A stretch of 64,000 bases of DNA from Flammeovirgaceae bacterium (GTDB lineage Bacteria > Bacteroidota > Bacteroidia > Cytophagales > Cyclobacteriaceae). The notes under the pieces were generated by a model. That model saw only the letters and a list, made by a program, of their open reading frames with translations. It was not told the DNA's origin and ran no database searches. This document shows, one piece after another, positions 50,382 to 59,133 of the stretch. Location of the stretch: NCBI GenBank assembly GCA_020635915.1, contig JACJYU010000001.1:2022501-2086500 (forward strand), in the 5' to 3' direction. Positions within the stretch are counted from its first letter, which is position 1. Every line of letters starts with the position of its first letter. The translations under genes and the position numbers were made by a program.

Positions 50382-51552
50382 GTACACTGCCGAAATGTGC
50401 GAGTGGTTGGCTGAGCAGGGCGATGAGGTGGAGGTAATTACAGGAATGCCGTCCTATCCCAATTGGGAAGTATTCGATAGGTACAAGCGCAGGTGGTGGT
50501 TTACAGAGACTATTAACCTTGTTAAGGTGCATCGGAGCCCATTGTATGTGCCCAAGAAGGTAACTGGGGTTACAAGAATACTACATGAAATTTCGTTTGG
50601 AATAAGTACGCTAGTGTTTTGGGTTCCACGTCTATTCAGAAGGTATGATGTTATTATTTGCATTTCACCTCCACTGCAGTTGGGTCTGGCCGGAATTATC
50701 TATAAGATGTTTCACAAAACCTTATTTATCTATCATATTCAAGACCTTCAACTTGATGCGGCAAAACAATTGGGATTAATAAAAAGTAAATTTCTATTAA
50801 GTGTTGTTGAGGGATTGGAAAAAATAATTTTGAAAAAATCTCACTATGTAAGCACGATAAGTGATGGCATGATAAGAAAAGTTAATAGTAAAGGAATTCC
50901 AACTGATAAAATAGTAAGTTTCAGAAACTGGATTGATACCTCTTTGATGGCGCCTGCGACTCCGGACCCTAGTATAAGAAGCTTGTTTGGAATTGATTCA
51001 TCCAAAAAAGTGATTCTTTATTCTGGTAATATTGGAGAGAAGCAAGGCATTGAAATAATTATTGAAGTTGCGGAGGCATTAAAAGAAAGTGAGGTATTCT
51101 TTTTAATCATTGGGAACGGTGCGTTCAAAAAAAAACTTCAAAGCTTGGCACAATTGAAGAAGTTGAAAAATATTGATTTTTTCCCTTTGCAACCTATCGA
51201 ATTGCTACCAGCAATTTTAAATATTGCGGACCTTCATTTGGTGCTGCAAAAGAAAGCAGCCGCAGACTTAGTTATGCCTTCAAAACTTACCGCGATTCTT
51301 TCGGTTGGAGGAGCGGCAATTGTGTCAGCTGAAAGGGGAACTACACTCTTTGATATAGTTGATCAGAATAGAATCGGGATCCTCATTGAACCGGAAAGCG
51401 CATGTGCATTGCGAATGGCTATTTCGCAAAACCTTAATAAGGATTTGGATGTGATAAGGCAGAATGCACGTGATTACGCCCAGTCTTATCTCGAAAAGTG
51501 GGCCATCATGAGCCAGTTTCATGCTTTTCTCAAAGACAAGGCATATTTTTAG
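50326..51552 (+). CDS. GT4 glycosyltransferase, WcaI/WbuB-like
   Basis: A 408-residue GT-B fold glycosyltransferase. MKILVYGINYSPELIGIGKY at the very start matches WcaI/WbuB and supports the ATG at 50326 despite a 56-base overlap with the upstream gene. Other blocks: CISPPLQLGLAG, YHIQDLQLDAAKQLGLIKS, ILYSGNIGEKQGIEII (donor-site start) and VMPSKLTAILSVGGAAIVSA. Such enzymes transfer fucose, fucosamine or a related sugar to the lipid-linked intermediate. It is the only ordinary glycosyltransferase inside the island. Confidence 0.88.
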   Translation: MKILVYGINYSPELIGIGKYTAEMCEWLAEQGDEVEVITGMPSYPNWEVFDRYKRRWWFTETINLVKVHRSPLYVPKKVTGVTRILHEISFGISTLVFWVPRLFRRYDVIICISPPLQLGLAGIIYKMFHKTLFIYHIQDLQLDAAKQLGLIKSKFLLSVVEGLEKIILKKSHYVSTISDGMIRKVNSKGIPTDKIVSFRNWIDTSLMAPATPDPSIRSLFGIDSSKKVILYSGNIGEKQGIEIIIEVAEALKESEVFFLIIGNGAFKKKLQSLAQLKKLKNIDFFPLQPIELLPAILNIADLHLVLQKKAAADLVMPSKLTAILSVGGAAIVSAERGTTLFDIVDQNRIGILIEPESACALRMAISQNLNKDLDVIRQNARDYAQSYLEKWAIMSQFHAFLKDKAYF

Positions 51553-51579
51553 CATAATATAACCTACCTGATTTGGGAT

Positions 51580-52758
51580 ATGAAAAGGGGATTTTATTGG
51601 TCAATACTTGTTTTTGTTTTTACCATCCCTATATCTTCTTTCATAAGTACAAAACTCTTGATAGCCTTCTTGTTTATTTCACTCTTTTTAAGATCTAATA
51701 AAGGGTCGCTTTTAGTTGCTATCGAAAAGTCTTGGGATGTTTTATTTTTTTTTCTAGTGCTAATCATGGGGCTTTTAAATACCAATGACATTGTGACCGG
51801 ATTAAGGGTGCTGGAAACAAGTTTTAGCTTACTGGCACTATTGTTTGTTTTCAGTCGTTTGAGCAATTTCCATGATTCACTGTTTTCAAATATGTTCTTG
51901 TCTTTTATTGCGGGGCTTTTAGTTGCATGTTTAATATGTTTGGTAAGTGCAGGCATTAGTTTTAATAGTTCCGGGGATTTTCATGAGTTTTTCTACTATC
52001 AGCTGACGGATGTAATTAAACTGCATCCAACCTATATGGCCTATTACATTATAGCAGCTATTACATATGTCATTTATATGGTTTATTATCGAATACAAAG
52101 AATCAGTAAAAAAGTCCTTTTGCCTGTATCGGTGTTTTTCTTTTGCATGCTAATGTTGACAGGTGGCAGGACAGCCTATGTAAGTTTACTTCTTGTATTG
52201 GCCTTTTTCATTTTAAAATTTATGACAGATGAGGAGAAGGCTCAAAAAATAAATGGATTTTTATTGGCTATTTGTTTATCGATGAGCCTATTGGGTTTAA
52301 GCTCATTGGATTATTTCGGGAATGAATTAAATATAAGCAATGACTATTGGGAACGCTCCATACTTTGGAAATCTGCCCTCAAGGCCAATCCAAACCCGTT
52401 GCTTGGTGTGGGGACCGGTGATTATAAAGAGGTTTTGAACAGTTACTATCAAGCCCACGGAATGCAAGAATATGCCAAAGACAGCTATAACTCACACAAT
52501 CAATTTATACAGATTTACTTTTCAAATGGGATAATTGGCCTGCTGGCCCTGGTCATAATGCTTGCCCGGCCACTTTACCTTTCCGTTAGAAGCCACAACA
52601 CATTAGGCGTCTTGCTTTTCTTCCCATTTATAATTTATGGGGTTACTGAGGTCTTTCTAGGAAGGTACCAGGGTGTAGTGTTTTTTGCCTTGCTCCACCA
52701 AATTATTGTACATCAATATTACTCTAATAAGCCATACCTGGCATTGAAAGGGGATTAG
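51580..52758 (+). CDS. O-antigen ligase/polymerase family membrane protein (3 of 3)
   Basis: A 392-residue polytopic protein with the loop DSYNSHNQFIQIYFSNGIIG and the preceding LGVGTGDYKEVLNSYYQAHG, close in pattern to the 49.1-kb homologue. Roughly 11 helices. Role as polymerase, lipid ligase or protein-O-glycan ligase unresolved. Followed after 35 bases by the initiating transferase gene. Confidence 0.82.
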   Translation: MKRGFYWSILVFVFTIPISSFISTKLLIAFLFISLFLRSNKGSLLVAIEKSWDVLFFFLVLIMGLLNTNDIVTGLRVLETSFSLLALLFVFSRLSNFHDSLFSNMFLSFIAGLLVACLICLVSAGISFNSSGDFHEFFYYQLTDVIKLHPTYMAYYIIAAITYVIYMVYYRIQRISKKVLLPVSVFFFCMLMLTGGRTAYVSLLLVLAFFILKFMTDEEKAQKINGFLLAICLSMSLLGLSSLDYFGNELNISNDYWERSILWKSALKANPNPLLGVGTGDYKEVLNSYYQAHGMQEYAKDSYNSHNQFIQIYFSNGIIGLLALVIMLARPLYLSVRSHNTLGVLLFFPFIIYGVTEVFLGRYQGVVFFALLHQIIVHQYYSNKPYLALKGD

Positions 52759-52793
52759 ATTTTCTTTAATCTTGCCTAAAGTAATTTGAAGTA

Positions 52794-54137
52794 ATGACCA
52801 ACTTTACCCGGGGGCTTCTTTTTCTTGGTGACATCCTTTTCCTGAATTTGGCCATTTTATTGTCCTCCAACCTTTTTGAGCCAAACTTTGAATTAGGGGC
52901 AACCAACAATATTTACTTGCTTATTTTCAGCAACCTGGTTTGGCTGTTTTTGGTGGTGGTTTCCACACCTTATAATATCGGTAAAAGCTGGTCAATCCCT
53001 AAGATACTAAAAAGCCAACTGGCCTTTATCTTTGTCCACTCAATAGTAGTGGCGTCCCTGTTCTTTCTTTTTAACAAGGCCTACCCCATTTTCCAGATCG
53101 TTGCAATCTACTTGATTTTTGTGCCATTGTTTTTCCTATTCAGGGTTTTGTTCTTTTACCTAAGAAAGGTGATGACCAAGGAAACAATGGTTAAAAACTA
53201 TATCATAATTGGGAAGAATGATTTATCGCAGGAGGTGCGCAGGTATTTTCTTATGAACCCAGATATAGGATATAAGTTCCATGGTTACTTTGAATTTGTG
53301 TCTGGAAAATTTGACCATAAAGAAATACAAAAATTTTGCGAGAACAAGGAAATTCACGAGATATACTATTGCCTTCCAAACGCACCAAAGACTGAAATAG
53401 CACAATTGGTAAATTACGGATTGAGCTCCTTGGTCAAGGTAAAACTCATTGTAGAGCCCAATACGCCACAGCAGGCCATAAGCCTTGAAAAATATGACGT
53501 CCAACCGGGATTGAATTTGGCCACCATACCGTTGGATGATGCAAGGAACCAGTTTGTAAAAAGGATTTTTGATATCTTTTTTTCCGGCATTTTTATGGCA
53601 CTCATTTTATCGTGGCTGGTCCCACTGATTGGCCTCATTATCAAGTTGGACTCCAAAGGCCCAGTTTTTTTTGTTCAGTGGAGAAGTGGTGAGGGGAACA
53701 AACCATTTAAGTGCCTTAAGTTCCGGTCCATGAAAGTCAATCAGGAGGCCGACACAAAACAGGCTACAAAAGACGACCCAAGGATCACAAAACTAGGTCA
53801 CTTTTTAAGGAAGAGCAGTATTGATGAGTTGCCCCAGTTCTTGAATGTTTTGGGAGGTTCAATGTCGGTTGTAGGGCCTAGGCCACACATGCTGAAGCAC
53901 ACGGAAGAGTATAGTAAAGTGATTGAAAAGTTTTTAGGACGGCACTATGTTAAACCGGGCATAACAGGCCTTGCCCAGTGCATGGGGTACAGAGGGGAAA
54001 CAAAAGACCTGGCGGATATGGAAAATAGGGTACGGTTGGACAGGCACTATATCGAAAACTGGACTTTTTGGTTAGATATCAAAATCATTTTCCTGACTGT
54101 GGTTAGTTTGATAAGAGGTAGTGATAAAGCCTATTGA
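52794..54137 (+). CDS. Undecaprenyl-phosphate sugar phosphotransferase (WcaJ/WbaP-type, PHPT)
   Basis: A 447-residue initiating transferase. Four N-terminal helices (first about residues 7-27), a cytoplasmic CoA-binding-like domain (YIIIGKNDLSQEVRRYF), one further helix and the C-terminal bacterial sugar transferase domain: KRIFDIFFSGIFMALILSW, FKCLKFRSMKVN, KSSIDELPQFLNVLGGSMSV and VGPRPHMLKH. It moves a sugar-1-phosphate (glucose, galactose or similar) to undecaprenyl phosphate, starting repeat-unit assembly. Overlaps a second, unrelated initiating transferase gene by four bases. Confidence 0.92.
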   Translation: MTNFTRGLLFLGDILFLNLAILLSSNLFEPNFELGATNNIYLLIFSNLVWLFLVVVSTPYNIGKSWSIPKILKSQLAFIFVHSIVVASLFFLFNKAYPIFQIVAIYLIFVPLFFLFRVLFFYLRKVMTKETMVKNYIIIGKNDLSQEVRRYFLMNPDIGYKFHGYFEFVSGKFDHKEIQKFCENKEIHEIYYCLPNAPKTEIAQLVNYGLSSLVKVKLIVEPNTPQQAISLEKYDVQPGLNLATIPLDDARNQFVKRIFDIFFSGIFMALILSWLVPLIGLIIKLDSKGPVFFVQWRSGEGNKPFKCLKFRSMKVNQEADTKQATKDDPRITKLGHFLRKSSIDELPQFLNVLGGSMSVVGPRPHMLKHTEEYSKVIEKFLGRHYVKPGITGLAQCMGYRGETKDLADMENRVRLDRHYIENWTFWLDIKIIFLTVVSLIRGSDKAY

Positions 54138-55207
54138 TTGTGCAACCCTTGACAATTCTGTTTGGCCCTATATTGGCGTTTGCCATCTCGTTTTTATTGC
54201 TTCCCGTATTAATTAAATTGCTGACCCGGTGGGAATTGTATGACTCCGAAAAAGAACACCGGATCCATAAGTCATTCAAACCATCCATGGGCGGCATTGC
54301 CATCTATGCCGGATTGATTTTGTCGCTGGTTGTTGTGCTTCCATTTCAGGAGTGGGTTAAATTGAAGTACTTTTTTATATCAGTGACTTTGATGTTTATA
54401 ATCGGGCTTCGGGACGATGTTTTAGGGTTAAGCCCTATCAAAAAGCTGGTAGGCCAATTGCTTCCGGTTTCAATCCTTGTGGTATTTGGTAACGCCCTCC
54501 TGGGCGTGACTATCTTTTCGTTTGATCTCAGCGGATTGGCAACTTGGGCCAATGTTATTATTACTTCTGTAGCTATTGTCTTAATTACAAATGCCTATAA
54601 TCTAATCGATGGCCTGGATGGCCTTGCTGGCACTATTGGAATTATTTGCATTTTCTTTTTTGGCGTATGGTTTTATTTGATCGGTTCGATCTATGCCAGT
54701 CTTATTGCTTTAAGCATTGTGGGCGCCATTGTGTCTTTTTTGTTTTTTAATTGGCAACCCTCTAAAATATTTATGGGCGATACGGGCGCCCTCTTAATCG
54801 GTTTGCTAGTGGCTTATTTCTCAATCGAATTCCTGAATGGTAATTATTCACTGCCCGAAGGCCACTTCTTGAAATTTCAAAGTTCGGTAGGGGCCCTGAT
54901 GTGCATTTTAATTGTTCCTGTTTTTGATACCTCAAGAGTAGTCATCCTGAGGCTGAGGCAAGGGCTTTCCCCTTTTAAGGCTGACAAAAACCATATTCAT
55001 CATCAATTTCTCAAACTTGGGTTCGACCACTCAAAGGCCGTGCTTAGCATCGCATCAATCAATATTGCCTTTGTCCTTTTGGCCTGGCTGTTACGGGGAC
55101 AGCCTGATGGTGTCGTCTTGCCATTGGTTGCCATCCTGTGTTTATTCGTTAATTTTGGCCTCAAATGGGCGCAAAAGTATGCAGGAGCAAATAACACGAT
55201 TATCTGA
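54134..55207 (+). CDS. MraY/WecA-family UDP-HexNAc:undecaprenyl-phosphate transferase
   Basis: A 357-residue PNPT-family enzyme with about 11 helices. Motifs: KEHRIHKSFKPSMGGIAIYA, GLRDDVLGLSPIKKLVGQL, NAYNLIDGLDGLAG and FMGDTGALLIGLL carry the catalytic aspartates, and DKNHIHHQFLKLG is the HIHH motif of WecA-like (not MraY) proteins. It transfers GlcNAc-1-phosphate or a derivative to the lipid carrier. TTG at 54134 (overlapping the WcaJ-like stop) or GTG at 54140 starts it; its end overlaps pheS by 29 bases. Confidence 0.92.
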   Translation: MIVQPLTILFGPILAFAISFLLLPVLIKLLTRWELYDSEKEHRIHKSFKPSMGGIAIYAGLILSLVVVLPFQEWVKLKYFFISVTLMFIIGLRDDVLGLSPIKKLVGQLLPVSILVVFGNALLGVTIFSFDLSGLATWANVIITSVAIVLITNAYNLIDGLDGLAGTIGIICIFFFGVWFYLIGSIYASLIALSIVGAIVSFLFFNWQPSKIFMGDTGALLIGLLVAYFSIEFLNGNYSLPEGHFLKFQSSVGALMCILIVPVFDTSRVVILRLRQGLSPFKADKNHIHHQFLKLGFDHSKAVLSIASINIAFVLLAWLLRGQPDGVVLPLVAILCLFVNFGLKWAQKYAGANNTII

Positions 55208-56201
55208 CGAACTGGAAGGAGCCAATGCCACCACCAAAGACTCCCTCGAGTCCTTCCGATTAAAGTTCATTGGCAAGAAGGGTGTGGTCTCCCGGCTTTT
55301 TGAGGAGTTTAAAGGGCTTCCCGCGGAAGAAAAGAAAAAGGTGGGCCAGGCCTTGAACGAACTGAAAAAAAGGGCGGAGGCTCGCTATAAGGAACTCCAG
55401 GGGCAGTTGGTAGGCAAGGCCTCCCAAAAGGAAGTGGACATCGACCTGAGCTTGCCCCCCGTGGGCAATGCCGTGGGGAACCTGCACCCACTAAACCTCA
55501 CCCGCTACCGGATCGTGCAAATATTCGAGCGCCTGGGCTTCAACGTTTCCGATGGGCCAGAGATCGAGGACGACTGGCACAATTTCTCGGCCCTCAATTT
55601 CCCCGATAACCACCCGGCCAGGGAGATGCAGGATACCTTCTTTTTGGAAAAGGGGCCGGACATGCTTTTGCGCACCCATACCTCCAACGTGCAGATACGG
55701 CTGATGGAAAAGCAGAAGCCCCCCATCCGGTCGATCATGCCGGGTAGGGTGTACAGGAACGAGGCCATCTCGGCAAGGGCCCATTGCTTCTTCCACCAGG
55801 TGGAGGGCTTGTACGTGGACAAAAACGTGGGTTTTGCCGACCTGAAGCAGACGTTGTACCACTTCGCCAAGGAAATGTTCGGGAAGGACATCCAAATCCG
55901 ATTCAGGCCTTCTTTCTTTCCTTTTACCGAACCTAGTGCCGAGATCGATATCTCCTGCCTGATATGCCATGGGGAGGGCTGTACGGTATGCAAGCACAGC
56001 GGATGGGTGGAGATCGCGGGGTCGGGCATGGTGCACCCCAACGTGCTGAAGAACTGTGGCATAGACCCTGAGGAATATACCGGCTTTGCCTTTGGCATGG
56101 GGATCGAAAGGGTGACCCAGCTTCGTTACCGGGTAAACGACCTGAGGCTTTATTCGGAAAACGATATTCGGTTCCTAAAACAATTTAAACCTGTCTTTTG
56201 A
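55179..56201 (+). CDS. pheS: Phenylalanyl-tRNA synthetase alpha subunit
   Basis: A 340-residue PheS from the ATG at 55179 (MQEQITRLSDELEGANATTK), choosing the start that gives the standard coiled-coil N terminus; the frame is open 162 bases further upstream inside the previous gene. Class II motifs are visible: FNVSDGPEIEDDWHNF, AHCFFHQVEGLYVD, RPSFFPFTEPSAEID and GFAFGMGIERVTQLRY. CLICHGEGCTVCK gives four cysteines of a zinc-like knob seen in some PheS. Host-like GC returns at this gene, although it overlaps the AT-rich polysaccharide operon by 29 bases. Confidence 0.97.
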   Translation: MQEQITRLSDELEGANATTKDSLESFRLKFIGKKGVVSRLFEEFKGLPAEEKKKVGQALNELKKRAEARYKELQGQLVGKASQKEVDIDLSLPPVGNAVGNLHPLNLTRYRIVQIFERLGFNVSDGPEIEDDWHNFSALNFPDNHPAREMQDTFFLEKGPDMLLRTHTSNVQIRLMEKQKPPIRSIMPGRVYRNEAISARAHCFFHQVEGLYVDKNVGFADLKQTLYHFAKEMFGKDIQIRFRPSFFPFTEPSAEIDISCLICHGEGCTVCKHSGWVEIAGSGMVHPNVLKNCGIDPEEYTGFAFGMGIERVTQLRYRVNDLRLYSENDIRFLKQFKPVF

Positions 56202-56259
56202 CCCTAATTAGTGATGGCAAGCGGGTGGTAAATGGATATTGGAACAATAAGCCCCCTGT

Positions 56260-56275
56260 AAAAACCCCGGTTTTT
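56260..56275 (+). terminator. Weak hairpin after pheS
   Basis: AAAAACC and GGTTTTT form a seven-base palindrome around a two-base centre, so the real loop is larger, ending in five Ts. It lies midway between pheS and the next gene and could be a weak intrinsic terminator. Confidence 0.3.
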
Positions 56276-56289
56276 CCCGTGGCATAAAC

Positions 56290-57150
56290 ATGATGGACAA
56301 AATCAAATCGGTAGGCATTGTAGGGGCGGGCACCATGGGCATTGGCATTGCCCAGGTATGTGCCCTGGCCGGCTATGGTACCTTTTTGTTTGATATCAGC
56401 CCTGGTTTGGTATCCCAGGCGCTGTCCCGGATAGAAAAAAACATGGAAGAAGGCGTGGCCAAAGGGAAGGTTGCCCCGGAACAGAAGGCCGAAGCGATGT
56501 CCAGGCTGGTTGTGGTCAACAAGCTGGACGGCCTAAAAGCGGATTTGATCATTGAAGCCATCGTTGAAGACCTGGAAGTAAAGCAAAAATTGTTTGGGGA
56601 GTTGGAGCGGATAAACGGAGGCAACGCCATTCTGGCCACCAATACCTCGTCCATCCCCGTCACCCGGATTGCCGCTGCCCTTAAAGGCCCATCAAAATGT
56701 ATTGGATTGCACTTCTTTAACCCCGCCCATATCATGAAACTGGTGGAAGTCATTTCCGGGGCCTCCACCTCCCCGGGCCTGGTGGCGCGAATGAAGGAAT
56801 TTTCGCTTTCGTTGGGGAAAGTGCCGGTGGTGGCAAAAGATTCCCCCGGGTTTATCGTTAACCGGGTGGCCCGCCACTATTATGTAGAGGCCTTGCAGGT
56901 ATTGGAAGAAAAGGTGGCGGACGTGGAGGCCATCGATTTGTTATTGGAATCTTCAGGCTTCAAAATGGGGCCGTTCCGGTTGATGGACCTGATTGGGGTG
57001 GACACCAACCTGGCGGTGACCACCTCGATGTACAACGGTTTCCACCAGGCACCCAAGTTCCGGCCAAGCCGCATCCAGGAACGAAAAGTGGAGGCAGGGG
57101 AATTGGGGCGCAAGGCCGGTAAAGGATTTTATGATTACAAGGGCAAGTAA
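56290..57150 (+). CDS. 3-hydroxybutyryl-CoA / 3-hydroxyacyl-CoA dehydrogenase
   Basis: A 286-residue stand-alone dehydrogenase. VGIVGAGTMGIGIAQVCALA is the NAD motif, ATNTSSIPVTRIAAAL and IGLHFFNPAHIMKLVEVI contain the catalytic serine/histidine-glutamate region (His in the LHFFNP block), and DSPGFIVNRVARHYYVEAL starts the C-terminal dimer domain. It interconverts 3-hydroxyacyl-CoA and 3-ketoacyl-CoA in fatty-acid or butyrate metabolism. ATG at 56290 or the next codon 56293. Its 3' end overlaps the lipoprotein gene by 20 bases. Confidence 0.95.
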   Translation: MMDKIKSVGIVGAGTMGIGIAQVCALAGYGTFLFDISPGLVSQALSRIEKNMEEGVAKGKVAPEQKAEAMSRLVVVNKLDGLKADLIIEAIVEDLEVKQKLFGELERINGGNAILATNTSSIPVTRIAAALKGPSKCIGLHFFNPAHIMKLVEVISGASTSPGLVARMKEFSLSLGKVPVVAKDSPGFIVNRVARHYYVEALQVLEEKVADVEAIDLLLESSGFKMGPFRLMDLIGVDTNLAVTTSMYNGFHQAPKFRPSRIQERKVEAGELGRKAGKGFYDYKGK

Positions 57151-57571
57151 AACCTTATTGTTCGTTTTGTTTTCATGTGGCCCCAACCTCGTGGAAGACC
57201 CCATTCCCATTGTTGGCTTTGACGATATCGTGGTCAATTTATCCTTCCCGGATTTTACCAGCCTGAACAGGGAAGGGGGGTACAAAGACATTGGCAATAT
57301 GGGTGGAGGTGTGCGCGGCATTGTACTCTACAGGCTTGGCCCCACGGCCATTCTTGCGTATGAAAAAAATTGCACTTACACCCCCAACGAGGCTTGTGCC
57401 ACCGTGGAGGTGGACGCCTCGGGGCTTTTTATGATCGACCCTTGTTGTGGTTCCACCTTTCAGTTTTCCAATGGCCAGCCCACGGGCGGCCCTGCCTGGC
57501 GTCCGTTGAGGCAGTATAGGACGCAACTGAACGGCAGCGTGCTCACCATCACGGACGAAATTCTTGATTAA
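57131..57571 (+). CDS. Rieske-like lipoprotein with altered cluster ligands
   Basis: A 146-residue protein with a short lipoprotein signal (LLFVLFSC, Cys16). Its body has the outline of a Rieske domain: GGGVRGIVLYR, a first cysteine region with Cys81 and Cys89, then IDPCCGSTFQFSNGQPTGGP and WRPLRQYRTQLNG. The normal second ligand pair CxxH of CPxHGS is replaced by Cys105-Cys106 in DPCCGS, and no histidine is seen in the first motif, so binding of a standard 2Fe-2S cluster is doubtful. I believe similar proteins occur in Bacteroidota but cannot confirm from here. Periplasmic or outer-membrane anchored; function unknown. Confidence 0.65.
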   Translation: MITRASKTLLFVLFSCGPNLVEDPIPIVGFDDIVVNLSFPDFTSLNREGGYKDIGNMGGGVRGIVLYRLGPTAILAYEKNCTYTPNEACATVEVDASGLFMIDPCCGSTFQFSNGQPTGGPAWRPLRQYRTQLNGSVLTITDEILD

Positions 57572-57624
57572 AGGGCCTCGCTGATTGTTAAAACGGTAGC
57601 CGGCCCAACCCGGCCGAACCCAGA

Positions 57625-59064
57625 TTAATACTTGGCGTTTTTACGGCCATAGAAAAAGTAGATCACCAAGCCAATGGCAATCCAAATCCCACAGATCACA
57701 AAGATGATCGGGTTGAGGAACAGCATCACACCACCGCAACAAAGTATGCCAAGGATGGGCACGTATGGGAAGAACGGGGTCTTGAACGGACGCTCATACT
57801 CCGGGTGTTTGTACCGCAATATCAAAATGCCCAGGCACACGATCATAAAGGCCAACAGTGTCCCTATGGAAACCAATTCCCCCAGGATGCCGATGGGAAG
57901 GAGGCCGCAGGCAATAATGGCGATGGTGCCGGTGATGATGGTGGCAATGTAGGGGGTCTGGAACTTATTGTGGATTTTCGCAAAAGGGGCAAAAAACAAC
58001 CCATCGTTTGCCATGGAATAAAACACACGGGTTTGCCCCATGAGCATCACCAGGATCACGGAGCTAAGCCCTGCGATGGCGCCCAGCTTGATAAACGGGC
58101 TCAGCCAAGCCAACCCTTCCCCTGCCATATCGATGGCCACGGCTATCGGGGCGGCAGTATTTAGGCCGGTATAGGCGGCCATTCCTGTCATCACCAGGGA
58201 TACGAGTATGTACACGAAAGTACAGATGGCCAGGGAGCCTAAAATGCCCCACGGCATGTCCTTCTGTGGGTTCTTGGCCTCCTGGGCCGCGGTGGAAACG
58301 GCATCGAAACCGATGTAGGCAAAGAAGATCACGGCAGAGGCCCTGAATATTCCCGTCCAGCCAAATTGCCCGAAGTGGCCGGTATTTTCGGGGATGAAAG
58401 GGGACCAATTGTCATAATTGATGTAGGCCCAGCCAAACAGGATGAACAGGGCGATGACGGAAAGCTTCAAGATCACCACAAAATTGTTGAAGTTGGCCGA
58501 CTCCTTGATGCCGCGGTAAAGTAATACCGTAATGACCAATACTATTAATACGGCCGGCAGGTTGATGTAGGCCCCGGTAAAGCTCATGTTGTTGTGGGCG
58601 TCAAAAGTAACCGGTGCGCTGGACAAGGCTGCCGGGATTTCGATCCCAAACGATGCCAAAAAGTTTACCATATAACCCGACCAGCCCACCGCCACGGTGG
58701 CGCCAGAGAACAGGTATTCAAGTATCAACGCCCACCCTATTATCCAGGCCACTATCCGGCCCATTGTTGCATAGGCATAGGTATAGGCGCTTCCTGCAAT
58801 GGGGATCATGGCCGCGAACTCGGCATAGCACAACCCGGCAAAGGCACAGGCCAAAGCCGACACAATAAACGAAATGGCCACGGCAGGGCCCGCATATTGT
58901 GCTGCCGCCTGCCCCGTGAGCACAAAAATGCCCGCCCCGATCACGGCCCCTATTCCTAGGGCAATCAGGTTGGTACGTGAAAGGGTCCTTTTGAGGGTGC
59001 TGTCGCTGCCTGACTCGGCCTGGAGCACCTCCATGGGTTTTTTGTGAAATAGGGCGTTTGCCAT
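57625..59064 (-). CDS. Amino-acid permease, APC superfamily
   Basis: A 479-residue polytopic protein with 12-13 helices. LIALGIGAVIGAGIFVLTGQ near the N terminus is the substrate-binding GIGAxIGAG motif of cationic amino-acid transporter-type APC members. FFAYIGFDAVSTAAQEAKNP and MGQTRVFYSMANDGL further support this. Imports an amino acid, probably by proton symport; the substrate is unknown. Its stop faces that of the lipoprotein gene, and it is transcribed from near 59.07 kb. Confidence 0.93.
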   Translation of the reverse strand: MANALFHKKPMEVLQAESGSDSTLKRTLSRTNLIALGIGAVIGAGIFVLTGQAAAQYAGPAVAISFIVSALACAFAGLCYAEFAAMIPIAGSAYTYAYATMGRIVAWIIGWALILEYLFSGATVAVGWSGYMVNFLASFGIEIPAALSSAPVTFDAHNNMSFTGAYINLPAVLIVLVITVLLYRGIKESANFNNFVVILKLSVIALFILFGWAYINYDNWSPFIPENTGHFGQFGWTGIFRASAVIFFAYIGFDAVSTAAQEAKNPQKDMPWGILGSLAICTFVYILVSLVMTGMAAYTGLNTAAPIAVAIDMAGEGLAWLSPFIKLGAIAGLSSVILVMLMGQTRVFYSMANDGLFFAPFAKIHNKFQTPYIATIITGTIAIIACGLLPIGILGELVSIGTLLAFMIVCLGILILRYKHPEYERPFKTPFFPYVPILGILCCGGVMLFLNPIIFVICGIWIAIGLVIYFFYGRKNAKY

Positions 59065-59133
59065 GATGGGATGTTTAGGATAAGCCTTAAAAGTAAATAA
59101 TAATTGAAAGGGGGCAACCGGCAGCCGGAAAAA

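Noticed and set aside
26795..55207. Prophage or integrative element
   Set aside because: No integrase, phage structural, conjugation or tRNA-attachment features; only one IS30 transposase. Allelic replacement of a glycan locus is simpler.
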